A DNA stretch of 64,000 nt from Rhodococcus sp. P1Y (GTDB lineage: Bacteria > Actinomycetota > Actinomycetes > Mycobacteriales > Mycobacteriaceae), in contig NZ_CP032762.1 of assembly GCF_003641205.1 (NCBI RefSeq), positions 3,720,001 to 3,784,000 of the forward strand, read 5' to 3'. This document shows, in pieces, positions 1-13,200 of the stretch (its first letter is position 1; each line of letters starts with the position of its first letter). The notes beneath the pieces were generated by a model that did no database searches, was not told the origin of the DNA, and was given only the letters and a program-made list of their open reading frames with translations. The position numbers were made by a program, and so were the translations under genes.

Positions 1-673
1 AGCTCTGATCACGGAGGCGTCGAGCGCAGTCGGTGCTCCCATCCTTGTCGGTTCCGTGCTGGTCAACGACGACAGGACTACGACCAACTCGGTAATCGTG
101 TGGAACGGCGCAGCCGGACCAGGGGAGCGCCACGACAAGAAGATCATCCAGCCGTTCGGCGAGTACCTGCCTTATCGGAGTTTTTTCAGGTTGTTCTCCG
201 AGTACGCGGATCGTGCCGGGTATTTCGTCCCGGGCACTGGCAATGGTGTTGTGCACGCTGACGGCACCGCGATCGGAATTGCTACGTGCTACGAGGTGGC
301 GTTCGATCGTGCGCTTTCCGAATCAGTTCGGTCGGGTGCGCAATTCATCGCGATTCCGACGAACAACGCGACATTCGGTGATACCGAAATGACCTATCAG
401 CAGCTTGCCATGTCACGGGTTCGTGCCGTCGAGCACGGCCGGTCGGTCGTGGTCGCTGCGACGAGCGGGATCAGCGCCACCGTTTCGGTCCGAGGGCAGG
501 TAATCCAGCAGTCCGATCTCTTCGTCCCCGAGACGCTTGTTCAGCAGATCCCACTCCGTTCCGACACGACCATCGCGACCGAGCTCGGAGGAATCCCAGA
601 AGCAGTTCTGTGTGTTTTCGCTGGACTGTTCGTACTACTCCGCGTGGTGGCGTCTCGTAAAACAAACCTATAG
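1..673 (+). CDS. lnt: Apolipoprotein N-acyltransferase, C-terminal part (5' end outside window)
   Basis: The reading frame is open from base 2, so this is the C-terminal part of a gene that began upstream. Lnt transfers the third acyl chain to the N-terminal cysteine of lipoproteins at the outer face of the membrane. The visible part is the nitrilase-fold domain: KKIIQPFGEYLPYR carries the conserved Lys and the PFGEYLP motif, CYEVAFD carries the catalytic Cys, and PTNNATFGDTEMTYQQ follows. A last hydrophobic helix (AVLCVFAGLFVLLRVV) precedes a basic tail, as in the family. In mycobacteria the acyltransferase is fused or adjacent to the polyprenol-phosphate-mannose synthase Ppm1, with RbpA next to it. 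Here the gene stops and the peptide synthetase locus follows instead. Confidence 0.88.
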   Translation, partial: ALITEASSAVGAPILVGSVLVNDDRTTTNSVIVWNGAAGPGERHDKKIIQPFGEYLPYRSFFRLFSEYADRAGYFVPGTGNGVVHADGTAIGIATCYEVAFDRALSESVRSGAQFIAIPTNNATFGDTEMTYQQLAMSRVRAVEHGRSVVVAATSGISATVSVRGQVIQQSDLFVPETLVQQIPLRSDTTIATELGGIPEAVLCVFAGLFVLLRVVASRKTNL

Positions 674-1283
674 TCCGTCCTAGGGCTCGATAACCGACCG
701 AATTATTGCTTACCGGGTTGGTTTTGGATTTCGGAGTGGCCGCGTGTCATTCGAGCGAAGTATTCCAGTCCAGATGGTTCCGCAGAGTGCGAGCTGTAAC
801 GGTCGGTGAAGTAGGCTCGATTCTTCAATAGTGATCCACGACAAAAGTTGCGGAAATCTATTGTATGTTTATGGATCGCGAACAGTAGTAGCGCGCAGAT
901 GTCGGGATCTGCGCGGTCGGTGGCGTGTACGCACGGGAGGGGTCGTCGATGATTGATGTCCTGGCTCGAAAATCGATCGTATCGAAAGCGAGAATGTGCG
1001 CGCTGAGCAGGGCTTCGACGTCCGAAACGGAGTCGGAGAACGAGTCGACACGACGTGCGGCTCCAATCCCTCGTGGGGAGTGCAACGAACCTACGTCAGA
1101 GGTTCGTTGCGGCCACCGGCCGAACCAATGACCTGTACGCGAATCAGAGCACAGATGCCATCGACTCATGCTCGGGGAACGGACTGCATTTTGATCGACA
1201 CTGCCTCGGGCGCCGCTCGCGACATGACCACCACACTGCAGCGGCATCCGGTGTCGTCGAATACCACTCAGAAAGGGCTGTGA
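674..1283. other. 610-bp leader / intergenic region of the NRPS
   Basis: There is no convincing gene here. The first 200 bases are AT-richer, including a stretch near 835-880 (tattgtatgtttatgg) that may hold the promoter, although I cannot assign clean -35/-10 boxes. The rest is GC-rich and contains a perfect 11-bp hairpin at 1082-1110. A short plus-strand frame ends in TGA directly against the NRPS ATG, but its composition looks random. If transcription starts near 880, the synthetase message has a leader of about 400 nt. Confidence 0.5.
1082..1110 (+). repeat. Perfect 11-bp inverted repeat in the NRPS leader
   Basis: GCAACGAACCT (1082-1092) and AGGTTCGTTGC (1100-1110) are perfect complements around a 7-nt loop. 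No U-run follows, so it is not a simple terminator. It could be an attenuator stem or a protein-binding dyad about 175 nt upstream of the synthetase start. Confidence 0.6.
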
Positions 1284-4200
1284 ATGCGAGCCGCGGTTTC
1301 AGGCGAGTCTCAAGGTTCACTTCCCCCAGGAGGTAGCACGTCCGAAGGTTTCCCGCTGTCGTCCGCACAGCGCGGAATGTGGTTTGCACAACAATTGGCT
1401 CCGCAGGTTCCGGTCTGCATTGCTCAGTACGTCGACCTTCGTGGCGACCTGGATGTCGAACTTCTACGTAAGTCGACTCGGCAGGCGGGTCACGAATTCC
1501 AGTCCGCGTTCATCCGACTGTCCGAGGTCGACGGCGAACCGGTTCAGGTCGTCGATCACAGCATCGACGACTCCGTGGATTACATGGATCTGCGCTCCGA
1601 GCCCGAGCCGATGGCTGCAGCAAAGGCATGGATCGATGAAAACTACACTCTGCCAGTAGATCTCACAAAAGACCGGCTGGTCAGCGTATGGATCATCCAC
1701 GTCGAGGACGATCGGTACCTGTGGTATAGCAAGATTCACCACGTCGCGCTGGACGGCTACGGAGCCATGACGATGGTCAATCGCACCGCCGAGCTCTACA
1801 CGGCCGAGCTCGAGGGACGCGACGCGCTTCCCGCCAAAGCGGCGGATCTGAAGAAGCTGTACGACCTGGACCAGGAATATCGATCATCCAGTCGATTCGA
1901 AACCGACCGCGAGTACTGGGCCGAGCACGTCGGCAACGCAGTCAGCGGTGGCACGTTGGCTTCGAACCCGGGACCGACGGTCGCGGCGAGCAAGCTCGAA
2001 AGCGCAGCCCTCGCCGACGATGTAGTCGACGCGTTGCAGGATTCGGACGCCACCAAGAGCGCGACCGCCGCCGCCGTCGTCATCGCCGCGTTCGCGTGTT
2101 ACCTCTCACGTATGACAGGTCAGGACGAGGTCCTGGTCAACATTCCGGTGTCGGCCCGGACAACCGCGCTACTGCGTCGCTCGGGTGGCATGCTGGTCAA
2201 CGTCGCACCGCTGTCGATTCGAGTCGACCCGCAGGGCACCGTCGGGGAATTGATTCAGCAGGTCCAGCTCGAGCTGATGGGGGCGCTGAGACACCAGCGA
2301 TTCAGTATCGAAGACATTCGCCGAGACCTGGCGAGCCGAGGTCTCGGTAGTGCGTTGATCGGCCCGATGGTGAACGTCATGTTGTTCCACCAGGAAATCA
2401 ACCTGGGTCCGATTGCCGGCGAATTCAACATTGTCACGTCGGGCCCGGTCGAGGATCTACTGGTAAACATCTACCAGAGCGGTACGCCCGCAAAGACATT
2501 CGTGGACTTTCGGGGAAATCCGAATCGCTACACCAACGACGATCTCGCGTCGCACCATGGCAGTTTCATCGAGGTTGTGCAGGCCTTCGTCGAGGCGAGC
2601 CCGCACGATGCAGTCGACGAAGTTCATGGCCCCAGTTCCGCGGTGGGAGTAAGGCGGCGCGCTGAGCGTGCCGAATTGGCTTACTGGACGTCCATTTTGG
2701 CCGACGCTCCCGACCCTGTTGCGTTTCCGGGAATCACGAGGCAACCCGAAAACTCGCGTGCGCGCGACCTGCGCACTGTTGTCAGCACAATCGACGGTGC
2801 GGTGCACCGCGATCTGCTCACAGCAGCGCATCGGCAAAATTCGAGCGTGTTGGTGGCAGTGCACTCCGCGCTTGCTGTTCTGCTCTCACGTTTGTCGAGC
2901 GAATCGGACGTGTCGATCGGCGTCCGAACGCGGTCCACGGGCGGAAACGTGGTCGTTCTCCGCGCATCGGTGGATGCTGCGGAGTCGTTCACAAGTCTCG
3001 TCGGACGCCTGCGAGATGTCGACTCGATTGCGCTTGCGCACGCGGGTACGTCGTTGGAGTCGGTTTCGGACAGCGTGAACGAGGTCTACCCCACTCGGTC
3101 CGGTCTCGTCCGCGTGCTGTTGTCGTTCGGGGTCGAATCTCCTTCGGCGGATCTGGACGACATCGATGTCGTGGTGAAGGTCGAGGAAACCTTCGACGCA
3201 CTCGGAGTCCCGGCAGGCTTGTCCGTCGGATTCACCTACGACTCGTCGTCCGCGGACGAGCACACGGTCCGTGCTCACAGCGATCGACTGACGGCCGTAC
3301 TCACAGCAGTTGCCACGGATGCAGCGGTGACCGTCGGCGACGTCGATATCATCACAGAGTCCGAGCGCGAGGTGCTGGTGCCGGTGCGCGGCGGTGCGTC
3401 GGTGGGTGGGCTGTTGTTGTCGGACGTGTTCGCCGATGCGGTAGGTCTGGCCGGCGTGGATTCCCTGGCGCTCGTTGTCGCCGACGCCGATGCGAGCGGC
3501 GGGTCCGCGCGCGGAACTCAATCGATGTCGTACGGCGAACTCGACGCTCGATCCTCGATGTTGGCCGAGTTGCTGGTGGCTCGTGGGGTCGGTGTCGGCT
3601 CGTTCGTTGCGTTGGGCCTGAGGCGTTCGGTGGAATATGTCGTGGCGGTGTGGGCGGTGGCGAAGGCCGGTGCGGCGTTCCTGCCCGTCGATCCGTCGTA
3701 TCCGGTGGACCGCGTGAGTCACATGTTGTCGGACTCGGGCGCTGTGGTGGGTGTGACGGTGTCGGAGTACGCGTCGGTTCTGGCGGACGCAGGCCCGTCG
3801 GTCGGTTGGGTCGAACTAGACAGCGTCGACCTGGTCTCGACGCGTGAAGAGGTTGTCACACTTCCGGTTCCGAGTCTCGACGATGCGGCCTACTTGATCT
3901 ACACCTCGGGTTCGACCGGTGTGCCCAAGGGCGTCGTCGTCACGCATCGGGGTCTGGCCGACATGGCGGAACTGGAGCGAACGAAGTTCGGGGTCGAGGT
4001 CGGTTCGAGAACGCTGTCGTTCGCGTCGACGAGTTTCGATGCGTCGGTGTTGGAATTGGTGTTGGCGTTCTGTGGTGGGGCGACGATGGTGATCGCGCCG
4101 ACGGATGTGTTCGGTGGGGTCGAGTTGGCGGAGGTGTTGGCACGGGAGTCGGTGTCGCATGCGTTCGTGACGCCTGCTGCGTTGGCGTCGGTGGACCCGT

Positions 4201-7200
4201 CGGGTCTCGATTCGCTTCGGGTGGTGGTGACCGGCGGTGACGCTGCTGGTTCGGAGTTGGTGGAGCGGTGGGCTGTCGGTCGGTCGATGTTCAACGCGTA
4301 CGGTCCTACCGAGGCGACCGTGTTCTCTTCGGTGAGTGCACCGATGACCCCTGCAGTGGCCATCGACATCGGCTCACCGATCACCGGTTCGCAGCAGCTG
4401 GTCCTCGACTCACGACTACGGCCCGTTCCTGTGGGTGTTGCGGGTGAGTTGTATCTGTCGGGTCCAGGTGTTGCTCGTGGGTATCACGCGCGGTTCGGGT
4501 TGACGGCGGAGCGTTTCGTTGCCGCACCGTTCGGTGTGGGTGAGCGTATGTACCGCACTGGAGATGTGGTGCGGTGGAACGGCTCCGGTGCCCTCGAGTA
4601 CGTGGGTCGTAGCGATTTCCAGGTCAAGGTGCGTGGGTTCCGTATCGAGTTGGGGGAGATCGATTCGGTTCTCGCCGCGCGTTCCGAGGTCGACTTCGTC
4701 ACGACGCTCGGTGTCGACGGACCTGCAGGCAACACGGTTCTCGTGGCATACGTGCTGCCGGTGACAGGCAGTGTCATCGACGTCGAGGCGCTGCGGGAGC
4801 ATGCGACCGCGGCACTTCCGTCTCACATGATTCCCTCGGCCTTCGTCGTGCTCGAGTCGATTCCGCTGACGCCTGCAGGCAAGCTCGACAGGAGAGCTCT
4901 GCCCGCACCGGACCTCGAACGTACGTCTGAGTTCCGTGCTCCTCGCACCGATCGTGAACGTCGAATCGCAGAGGTGTTCGCCGATCTCCTCGGCAATGCC
5001 AGGGTCGGAATCGACGACAGCTTCTTCGATCTCGGCGGAAACTCACTCGTGGCAACGCGTCTGATCGCTCGGGTCAATGCCGACCTCGGAACCGGGCTTC
5101 GAGTTCTGGATCTGTTCGAGGCTCCGACCGTCGAGGCACTGTCCGTCCGCGCGGAGCAGACTGCGGGATCGTCGACGAGGCCTCCACTGGTTGCAGGGGT
5201 GAGACCAGAGGTCCTGCCCCTGTCGCAAGCGCAGCAGCGAATGTGGTTCATCAACCAGTTCGACACATCGTCGCCCGCCTACAACATTCCCCTGGCGGTA
5301 CAGCTGACCGGTGAGCTCGACATCTCGGCGTTGGGCGCTGCCGTCGACGATGTCGTCGCCCGCCACGAGAGTCTGCGCACGACGTTCCCCACGGTGGGGG
5401 AGTTGCCGCGCCAGAACATCCACGACGTCGATCGGTCCGCATTCACGTTCGACGTTGTTTCACTCCCCGAAGGGGACATGTCTGCCCGGATAGCGGCAGA
5501 CGCATTGCATGGGTTCGACGTCACGGTGGATCGACCGTTTCGTGCCCGCCTCTACAACCTGATCACCGACGACGGCACATCGAATCGGTTCGTCCTGACG
5601 ATCGTCGTCCATCACATCGCCGCCGACGGCGCATCGATGGCTCCACTGGCCGTCGATGTCATGACGGCCTACTCCGCACGGGTAGACGGAAATGCGCCGA
5701 CCTGGGCGCCGCTCACGGTTCAGTACGCCGACTATGCCGTGTGGCAGCACTCGCTGATGGGCGATGAATCCGATCCGGAATCGCTGGTGTCGCGGCAGCT
5801 CGCATTTTGGTCGCAGACACTCGCCGATGTCCCTGACGTGTTGCCGCTGCCGATCGACCGGCCTCGCCCGCCGCAGCAGTCGATCGCCGGAAGTACACGA
5901 CACTTCGAGATTCCCGCGGATCTGCGTGCAGATCTCGCTCGCCTCGGCGCGGACAACGACGCCACTTTGTTCATGGTCGTACATTCGGCGCTGGCACTAC
6001 TTCTCGCGCGGCTCAGCGGTACCGAGGACATTGTCGTCGGCACGCCGATCGCCGGCCGCGGCGAAGCAGGCTTGGACAATCTCGTAGGAATGTTCGTCGG
6101 GACGATCGTGCTGCGTTCCACGGTTTCTCCCCACGTATCTTTCACCGACTTGCTCGCTGCGACACGCGCTCGCGATCTGGCGGCATTCGACAACACCGAC
6201 GTTCCGTTCGAGCGTCTCGTCGAAGAACTGGCGCCGTCACGTTCGACCGATCACTCGCCTCTGTTCCAGGTTCTGCTCGAATTCCAGAACAACGAGACCG
6301 TACATCTCGAACTGGCCGGATTGGCGGTCGACTTCAGCGAACTCGACACGGGGACAACCAAGTTCGATTTGCAGCTCCGTGTCGACGAGCAGGTATCGGC
6401 CACGGGCGCGTCCACGGCTGCATTCACGTACTCGACCGCGCTGTTCGATGCGTCGACCATCGACAACTTCGTCGGCCGGTTCCTGCGGTTGCTGAGGTCG
6501 GTCACCGAGTCGCCGGCAGCACCGCTGCGTGACATCGAGATCCTGTCGGTAGCCGAGCGTGAAACCGTTCTCCAGGAATGGAACTCGACTGAACATGCGC
6601 TTCCGTCGGTGGTCGGCGACGATCCCACACTAGGTTCGCTGTTCGACCTGCAGGTAGCGCGAAGCCCGTACTCCATCGCACTCGTTTTCGACGACGAGCA
6701 TGTCACCTACCGTGAACTCGACGAGCGGGCCAATCAACTCGCACGGCACCTCGTCTCCCTGGGAGTGGGGCCTGAATCCCACGTCGGATTGGCAATCCGC
6801 CGTTCGACGGACCTGCTGATCGGTATGTACGCGATCGTCAAGGCCGGTGGCGCGTACGTTCCGATCGATCCCGACCATCCGGTGGACCGGTCCTCGTACG
6901 TCCTCGACAGCGCCAAGCCCGTGTGCATCCTGACCACCAGTCGTGACTGGATCGACGTCTCGGTTGCGACGCCCGTACTGGCGATCGACCTGATCGACGT
7001 CTCGGATCGACCGACGGCGCCGCTGAGTGCGCGCGATCGTCTCGGAGTCGTCACCGGGCGCAACACTGCGTACGTCATCTACACCTCAGGATCGACCGGG
7101 CGCCCGAAGGGGGTCGCCGTCACGCACGAGGCGATCGTCAACAGGTTGCTGTGGATGCAAGACCAGTACAAGCTGGAACCGTCGGACAATGTCCTCCAGA

Positions 7201-10200
7201 AGACTCCGGCCACGTTCGACGTGTCGGTGTGGGAGTTCTTCTGGGCACTGCAGGTCGGCGCGAAGCTGGTCATCGCCGCACCGGACGGTCATCGTGACCC
7301 GGAGTACCTGTCGCGGTTGATACTTCGCGAGCGGATCACGACGCTGCACTTCGTGCCGTCGATGCTGTCGGTCTTCGTCGACGGCGCGCACCCGGAGGAC
7401 TGCGAATCGTTGCGGTTGGTCTTCTGCAGCGGTGAGGCATTGCCACCTGCGGCCGTCGATGCCTTCTCGAACTTCTCCGACGCGGCTCTGCACAACCTGT
7501 ACGGGCCGACCGAAGCCGCCGTGGATGTCACTTACTACCACTGCGCAACAACCGATTCGACATCGATCCCCATCGGTGCGCCGGTATGGAACACGCGCGT
7601 GTTCGTGCTGGACGCGTCACTGAAGCCTGCACCCATCGGGGCACCGGGCGAGCTGTACCTAGCGGGCGTGCAACTGGCCCGCGGGTACGTGGGACGCGGC
7701 GACCTCACGTCGGATCGGTTCGTCGCAGATCCTTACGGCGAGTCGGGTTCCCGCATGTATCGAACGGGAGACCTCGTTCGATGGCGCGCGGACGGCAACA
7801 TCGAATACATCGGTAGGACCGATTTCCAGGTCAAGCTGCGCGGGCTACGGATCGAGTTGTCGGAGATCGAAGCTGCGCTCCTTCGGCAGCCGTCCGTCGG
7901 ACAGGCTGTCGCGATCGTGCACCGCACTGTCTCGACAGGTGAGATCCTTGTCGCCTACGTGGTGCCGGCCAGGGACGTCGAGTTCGAGTCGGCCGCCGTA
8001 ATCGACTCCGTGGCAGCATCGCTCCCGTCCTACATGGTGCCTTCGCTCCTGGTGGAGTTGTCGGAGTTTCCCCTCAATGCAAGCGGCAAGCTCGACCGAA
8101 AGCTGCTGCCGGAACCGGTGTTCGGACTGTCGGACGACGAGATCATCGCGCCGTCGAACCCCATCGAGGAGATCATTGCCTCGGAGTTCGTCGACCTGCT
8201 CGGTGGCGATCCGGTCGGCGTGACCCAGAACTTCTTCGCGGTCGGCGGCAACTCGCTCGTTGCGATGAGGTTGGTCGCCAGAATCAACTCCGCGCTCGGT
8301 TCGACACTGACTGTGCGTGACCTGTTCGATGCGCCGACCGTGCGCGCGCTGGCATCGACCGTCGAGTCGCAGGGGTACCGAACCGACCCGAAACCGGCGC
8401 TCGTCCCGATCGAGCGCCCTTCGGCTGTGCCGGTGTCACTTGCACAGCAGCGCATGTGGTTCATCAATCAGTTCGACACCTCCTCCGCTGCGTACAACGT
8501 CGCCTTCGCGATGCGGATGACCGGCCGACTCGACCTCGATGCACTGCAGAGTGCTGTGGGTGATGTCATCGATCGGCATGAATCGCTGCGTACTGTCTTC
8601 CCCCTCACCGACGACGGTCCGGTCCAGTCGATACTCGAGTCGCACCAGGCGCTACCCGATCTCACGGCTGTGCGGGCGGAGTCCGAAGAGCAGGTCGCCG
8701 AGTTGGTCGCCGAGGTGGTCACCACCGGTTTCGATGTCTCGAGCAGCGTCCCTGTTCGAGCCCGCCTCATCGAGGTCGCCGAGAACGAGCACGTCCTTGC
8801 GTTCGTGGTCCACCACATCTCGTCCGACGGCTTCTCGACGGCTCCGCTTGCCCGCGATCTGATCGTGGCGTACAGCGCCCGAACTCTTGGCGAAGTTCCG
8901 ACCGCGGCTCCGCTCCCGGTGCAGTACGCGGACTACTCCCTGTGGCAGCGTTCGTTCCTCGGGTCCGAATCGGATCCGTCGTCGCTTATGTCTTCGCAGC
9001 TCGCGTTCTGGGTCGAGGCGTTGTCGGGTGCACCCGAGGTCATCGAACTGCCCGCGGACCGTCCACGTCCCACCGAGTCGTCGTTCAGTGGCGCCGTGGT
9101 GGAGTTCCACATCGGTGCCGATGTCCACCAGCGGATGGCAGCGGTGGCGTCGAGCCACGACTCCAGCGTCTTCATGATCGTGCACGCCTCGTTGACCGTT
9201 CTGTTGTCGACGCTGTCGGCTTCGACCGACATTTCCGTCGGCACTCCGATCTCCGGTCGCGGCGACGCAGCACTCGACGACCTCGTCGGCATGTTCGTCA
9301 ACACGCTCGTGCTTCGGACCGAGGTCGATCCAGCCGCCACATTCGAGGATCTGCTCACCCAAGTTCGATCTGCGGACCTGGCGGCCTTCACCCACGCGGA
9401 CATTCCCTTCGAGCGCATCGTCGACGCGCTCGATCCCGTTCGGTCCACCGCGCACACACCACTGTTCCAGGTGATGCTCGAGTTCCAGCACACCGATCGG
9501 CCGAACATCGAGCTTCCCGGTCTCAATGTCCAGGCGATGGAGCTGGCCGACGACATCGCCAATTTCGACCTGCAGTTGACCGTCTCCGAATCGTTCGACG
9601 CCGAGGGCGCACCCGTAGGGATCGACGCCTCGTTCCGTTACGCGACAGACCTTTTCGATCGATCCACCGTCGAGCAGTTCGCTGCGCGGTTCCAATCGAT
9701 TCTCGATACCGTTACTGCCGATCCCAGCGGAGCTGTCGGCGACGTCGATCTACTTTCGCCCGAGGAATACTCCGCGCTGACGCCGGTCCGAGGCCCCGAA
9801 CCGGGCGCGGAGCAGCTCCTGCCCGAGATACTGGCCGACGCGGTCCAGTCGGCGGGACCTTCTGCCTTGGCGTTGGTATTCGACGGCGGCGACATGACGT
9901 ACGGCGAGCTCGACTTTCGCTCGTCTCAGCTGGCACGCATGATCATCGACCACGGCGTCGGTCCGGGCGACGTCGTGGCACTTGCACTTCCGCGTGGAGC
10001 GGACGCGATCGTCGCAGTCTGGGCGACCGCGAAGGCCGGCGCAGCATTCCTACCGGTCGACCCGACCTACCCCACGGATCGAATCACCCACATGATCACT
10101 GATTCGGGTGCAGCACTGGGTCTTACGTCGATGGCCGACAACGCACAGCTCGCTGCGCTGTCGGATTCGATCGTGTGGGTCGTTCTCGACGATCCCCGGT

Positions 10201-13200
10201 TCTGCTCGGTCACCGCTGAGTTCTCCGCGGACCCGATCACGGACGCCGATCGAGTGGAACCGTTGCGGTCCGACGACGCGGCATACCTGATTTACACCTC
10301 CGGGTCCACCGGTGTTCCGAAGGGCGTCGTCGTCACGCACCGAGGTTTGGCCAACTTGGCCGCCGAAGAGCGGCAGCGATTCGAGGTTTCGCCGGGTTCG
10401 AGAACCCTTGCGTTCGCCTCGCCGAGCTTCGACGCCTCCATTCTCGAATTCATCTTGGCGTTCGGTGCCGGCGCGACGATGGTCATCGCACCGCCGGCGA
10501 TGTACGGCGGCCCTGACCTGGCTCGTCTGTTGAAAGACCAGGAAGTCACTCACGCGTTCGTGACGCCTGCGGCCCTCGCGTCGGTCGACCCCGCCGGGCT
10601 TTCAGCCCTCCGGATCATCGCGACGGGTGGCGACGCATGCCCGCCGGATCTGGTGTCGAAGTGGGCACCCGGACGAAAGATGTTCAACGCGTACGGACCC
10701 ACCGAGGCGACCATCTTCTCCTCGATCAGCGACGAGTTGAAGCCGGGTACGCCTGTCGACATCGGCGCTCCGACAATCGGATTCGCCGAGGTCGTACTCG
10801 ACAGCCGCATGAAGCCCGTTCCGGTCGGAGTACCTGGTGAGCTGTACCTGGCCGGCCCGGCGCTGGCACGCGGTTACCATGGTCGACTTTCCCTCACAGC
10901 GGAGCGATTCGTCGCGAACCCGTTCGGCAGCACCGGGTCGCGGATGTACCGCACCGGTGACGTGGTGCGATGGAACGCTTCGGGGGCACTGGAATTCGTC
11001 GGTCGTAGCGACTCGCAGGTCAAGGTTCGAGGGTTCCGAATCGAACTGGGTGAAATCGACAGCGTGCTCGCGGCACACCCCGCCATCGACTTCGTGACGA
11101 CTGCGGGGGTGAAGGGACCGGCCGGTAACACCATTCTGGTCGCGTGGTTCGTGCCCAAATCAGGATCAGCTGTGGATGGGGATGCACTGCGCGAGCATGT
11201 CGCGGCATCGCTTCCCGCCCACATGGTTCCCACTGCGTTCGTTCCCATGGCGTCCATTCCTCTCACGCCCGCGGGCAAGCTCGACCGTCGCGCACTTCCC
11301 GAGCCGACCTTCGAGTTGCGTTCGGAGACGTCGAGAGATGCCGATACACAGGTGGAGAAGCTCCTGGCCGGCCTGTTCGCAGAAGTACTCCGCCTCGACA
11401 GCGTCGGGATAGACGACTCGTTCTTCGCGCTGGGCGGCGACAGCATCATGTCGATTCAGCTGGTATCGCGGGCCAAGGCGGCGGGTCTCGTCCTGACGCC
11501 ACGGGATGTGTTCGAACGCAAGACCGTCGCCGCATTGGCCGAAGTGGCACTTGCGACCGACAGCGCGTCGGTGGCAGTCCTCGACGAATTGCCCGGTGGT
11601 GCAGTGGGTGACGTTCCGTTGACCCCCATCATTCGGTGGATGATCGAGCGCACTCACGTATTCGATCGGCACACGCAGACAGCGCTGTTGACACTTCCCA
11701 CCGGAATCGAACGGAACGTTCTGGAAGGCACGATCCAGACGGTCCTCGATCACCACGACATGCTCCGCGCCCGCCTGCGTCACGAACACGACGAGTGGAC
11801 GATGGATGTCCAGCCGGTCGGATCCGTCGCGGCGGCAGCCGTGCTGCACCGGGTGACCGTCGACGCCGCCACCGGGGAAGAGTTCTCCTCACTGGCAGCC
11901 GCCGAGCTCGACAGAGCAGCTGGACGACTCGACCCCGCAACGGGTTCGATGATGCAATTCGTCTGGTTCGCAACCGACGCCGATTCTGGGCGTCTGTTGA
12001 TCGTCGCGCACCACCTCGTCGTCGACGGTGTGTCCTGGCGCGTGCTCGTTCCCGACCTCGCTACGGCGTGGTCACAGATCAACGCCGGCGAACAGCCATC
12101 GTTGCTTCCGGTGGGAACTTCGATGCGTCGTTGGTCGCACGGGTTGCTCGAGACGGTCGATTCTCGCCGCGCTGAGCTGCCGTTGTGGGAGCAGACCTTG
12201 GCCGGGTCCGATCCCATGGTAGGAACACGTCGACTCGATTCGTCGATCGATGTCTATTCGACGACCTCGAAGGTCGAGATCGCGCTTCCCTCGGATGTGA
12301 CCGAGGCGCTGCTCACCACCGTCCCGGAGGTATTCCACGGGAGCGTCAACGACGGCCTGATGGCAGGACTCGCTCTTGCAGTCGGTGCCTGGCGACGTGC
12401 CAACGGAATCGACAGCACGGATGCACTCGTCAGCCTCGAAGCTCACGGCCGTGAAGACCATGTGGTTCCGGGCGCTGATCTCTCGCGGACGATCGGATGG
12501 TTCACGACGATCTATCCCGTCCGGATCGACCTCTTGGGAATCGATCTCGACGACGCGCTCGCCGGAGGCCCTGCAGCAGGCGAGTTGATCAAGTCGGTCA
12601 AGGAGCGGCTGCTTGCGGTGCCCGACCACGGCATCGGGTTCGGAATGCTGCGGTACCTCGACGATGACTCACGTGATCGCCTGTCGCAGTACGGTTCCCC
12701 TCAGATCAGTTTCAATTATCTCGGACGCTACAGCGCGGGCGTGCCCGAAAACCTCAGGGGCGTCGGCTGGTTGCCGGTCGATGACGACGGCATCGGCGAT
12801 GTGCAGAACCAGGACCTGCCGGTGTCGGCTGTCCTGGACATCAATGCCGTCACCGTCAGCGGTCGCGAAGGTGATTCGCTCGAGGCGTCGTTCGCTTACC
12901 CCTCGGGTGTTCTGGAACGCTCGGACGTCGAGTTGTTGGCTTCCCTCTGGGTGAAGGCTTTGACTGCGCTCGCCCGTCACTCGGGCAGTGACAATGCCGG
13001 CGGCTTCACTCCGTCGGACCTGGAACTTGTTGCGCTCGATCAGAAGTCGATTACCGACGTCGAGCGTCGGTACCCGAATCTGGTCGACATCTGGTCCATG
13101 TCGCCTCTGCAATCGGGCATGCTTTTTCACGCGGAACTGTCGGATCAGACAGTCGATGCATACATCGTTCAATTGGTTCTCGAACTCACCGGGACGGTGG

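Larger units (their letters stand above)
1284..5190 (+). other. NRPS module 1: EntF-like starter C, half C, A1, T1
   Basis: C1 spans about residues 24-445, with HHVALDG at 152-158 and the EntF-like blocks GPMVNVM and SGPVEDL. A second partial C domain covers about 467-690. A1 covers about 706-1207 ([10 protein letters not shown] at 870, [10 protein letters not shown] at its end). T1 has LGGNSL with Ser 1254. The ten-residue specificity code read against GrsA is D-A-L-F-V-G-A-V-F-K, which I cannot assign to a known substrate; the pocket looks large and hydrophobic. A4 has the same code. Confidence 0.85.

Noticed and set aside
996..1283. 95-codon frame ending against the NRPS start codon (possible small partner such as MbtH)
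   Set aside because: No MbtH or other small-protein motifs and no ribosome binding site; it overlaps the leader hairpin. Treated as leader sequence.
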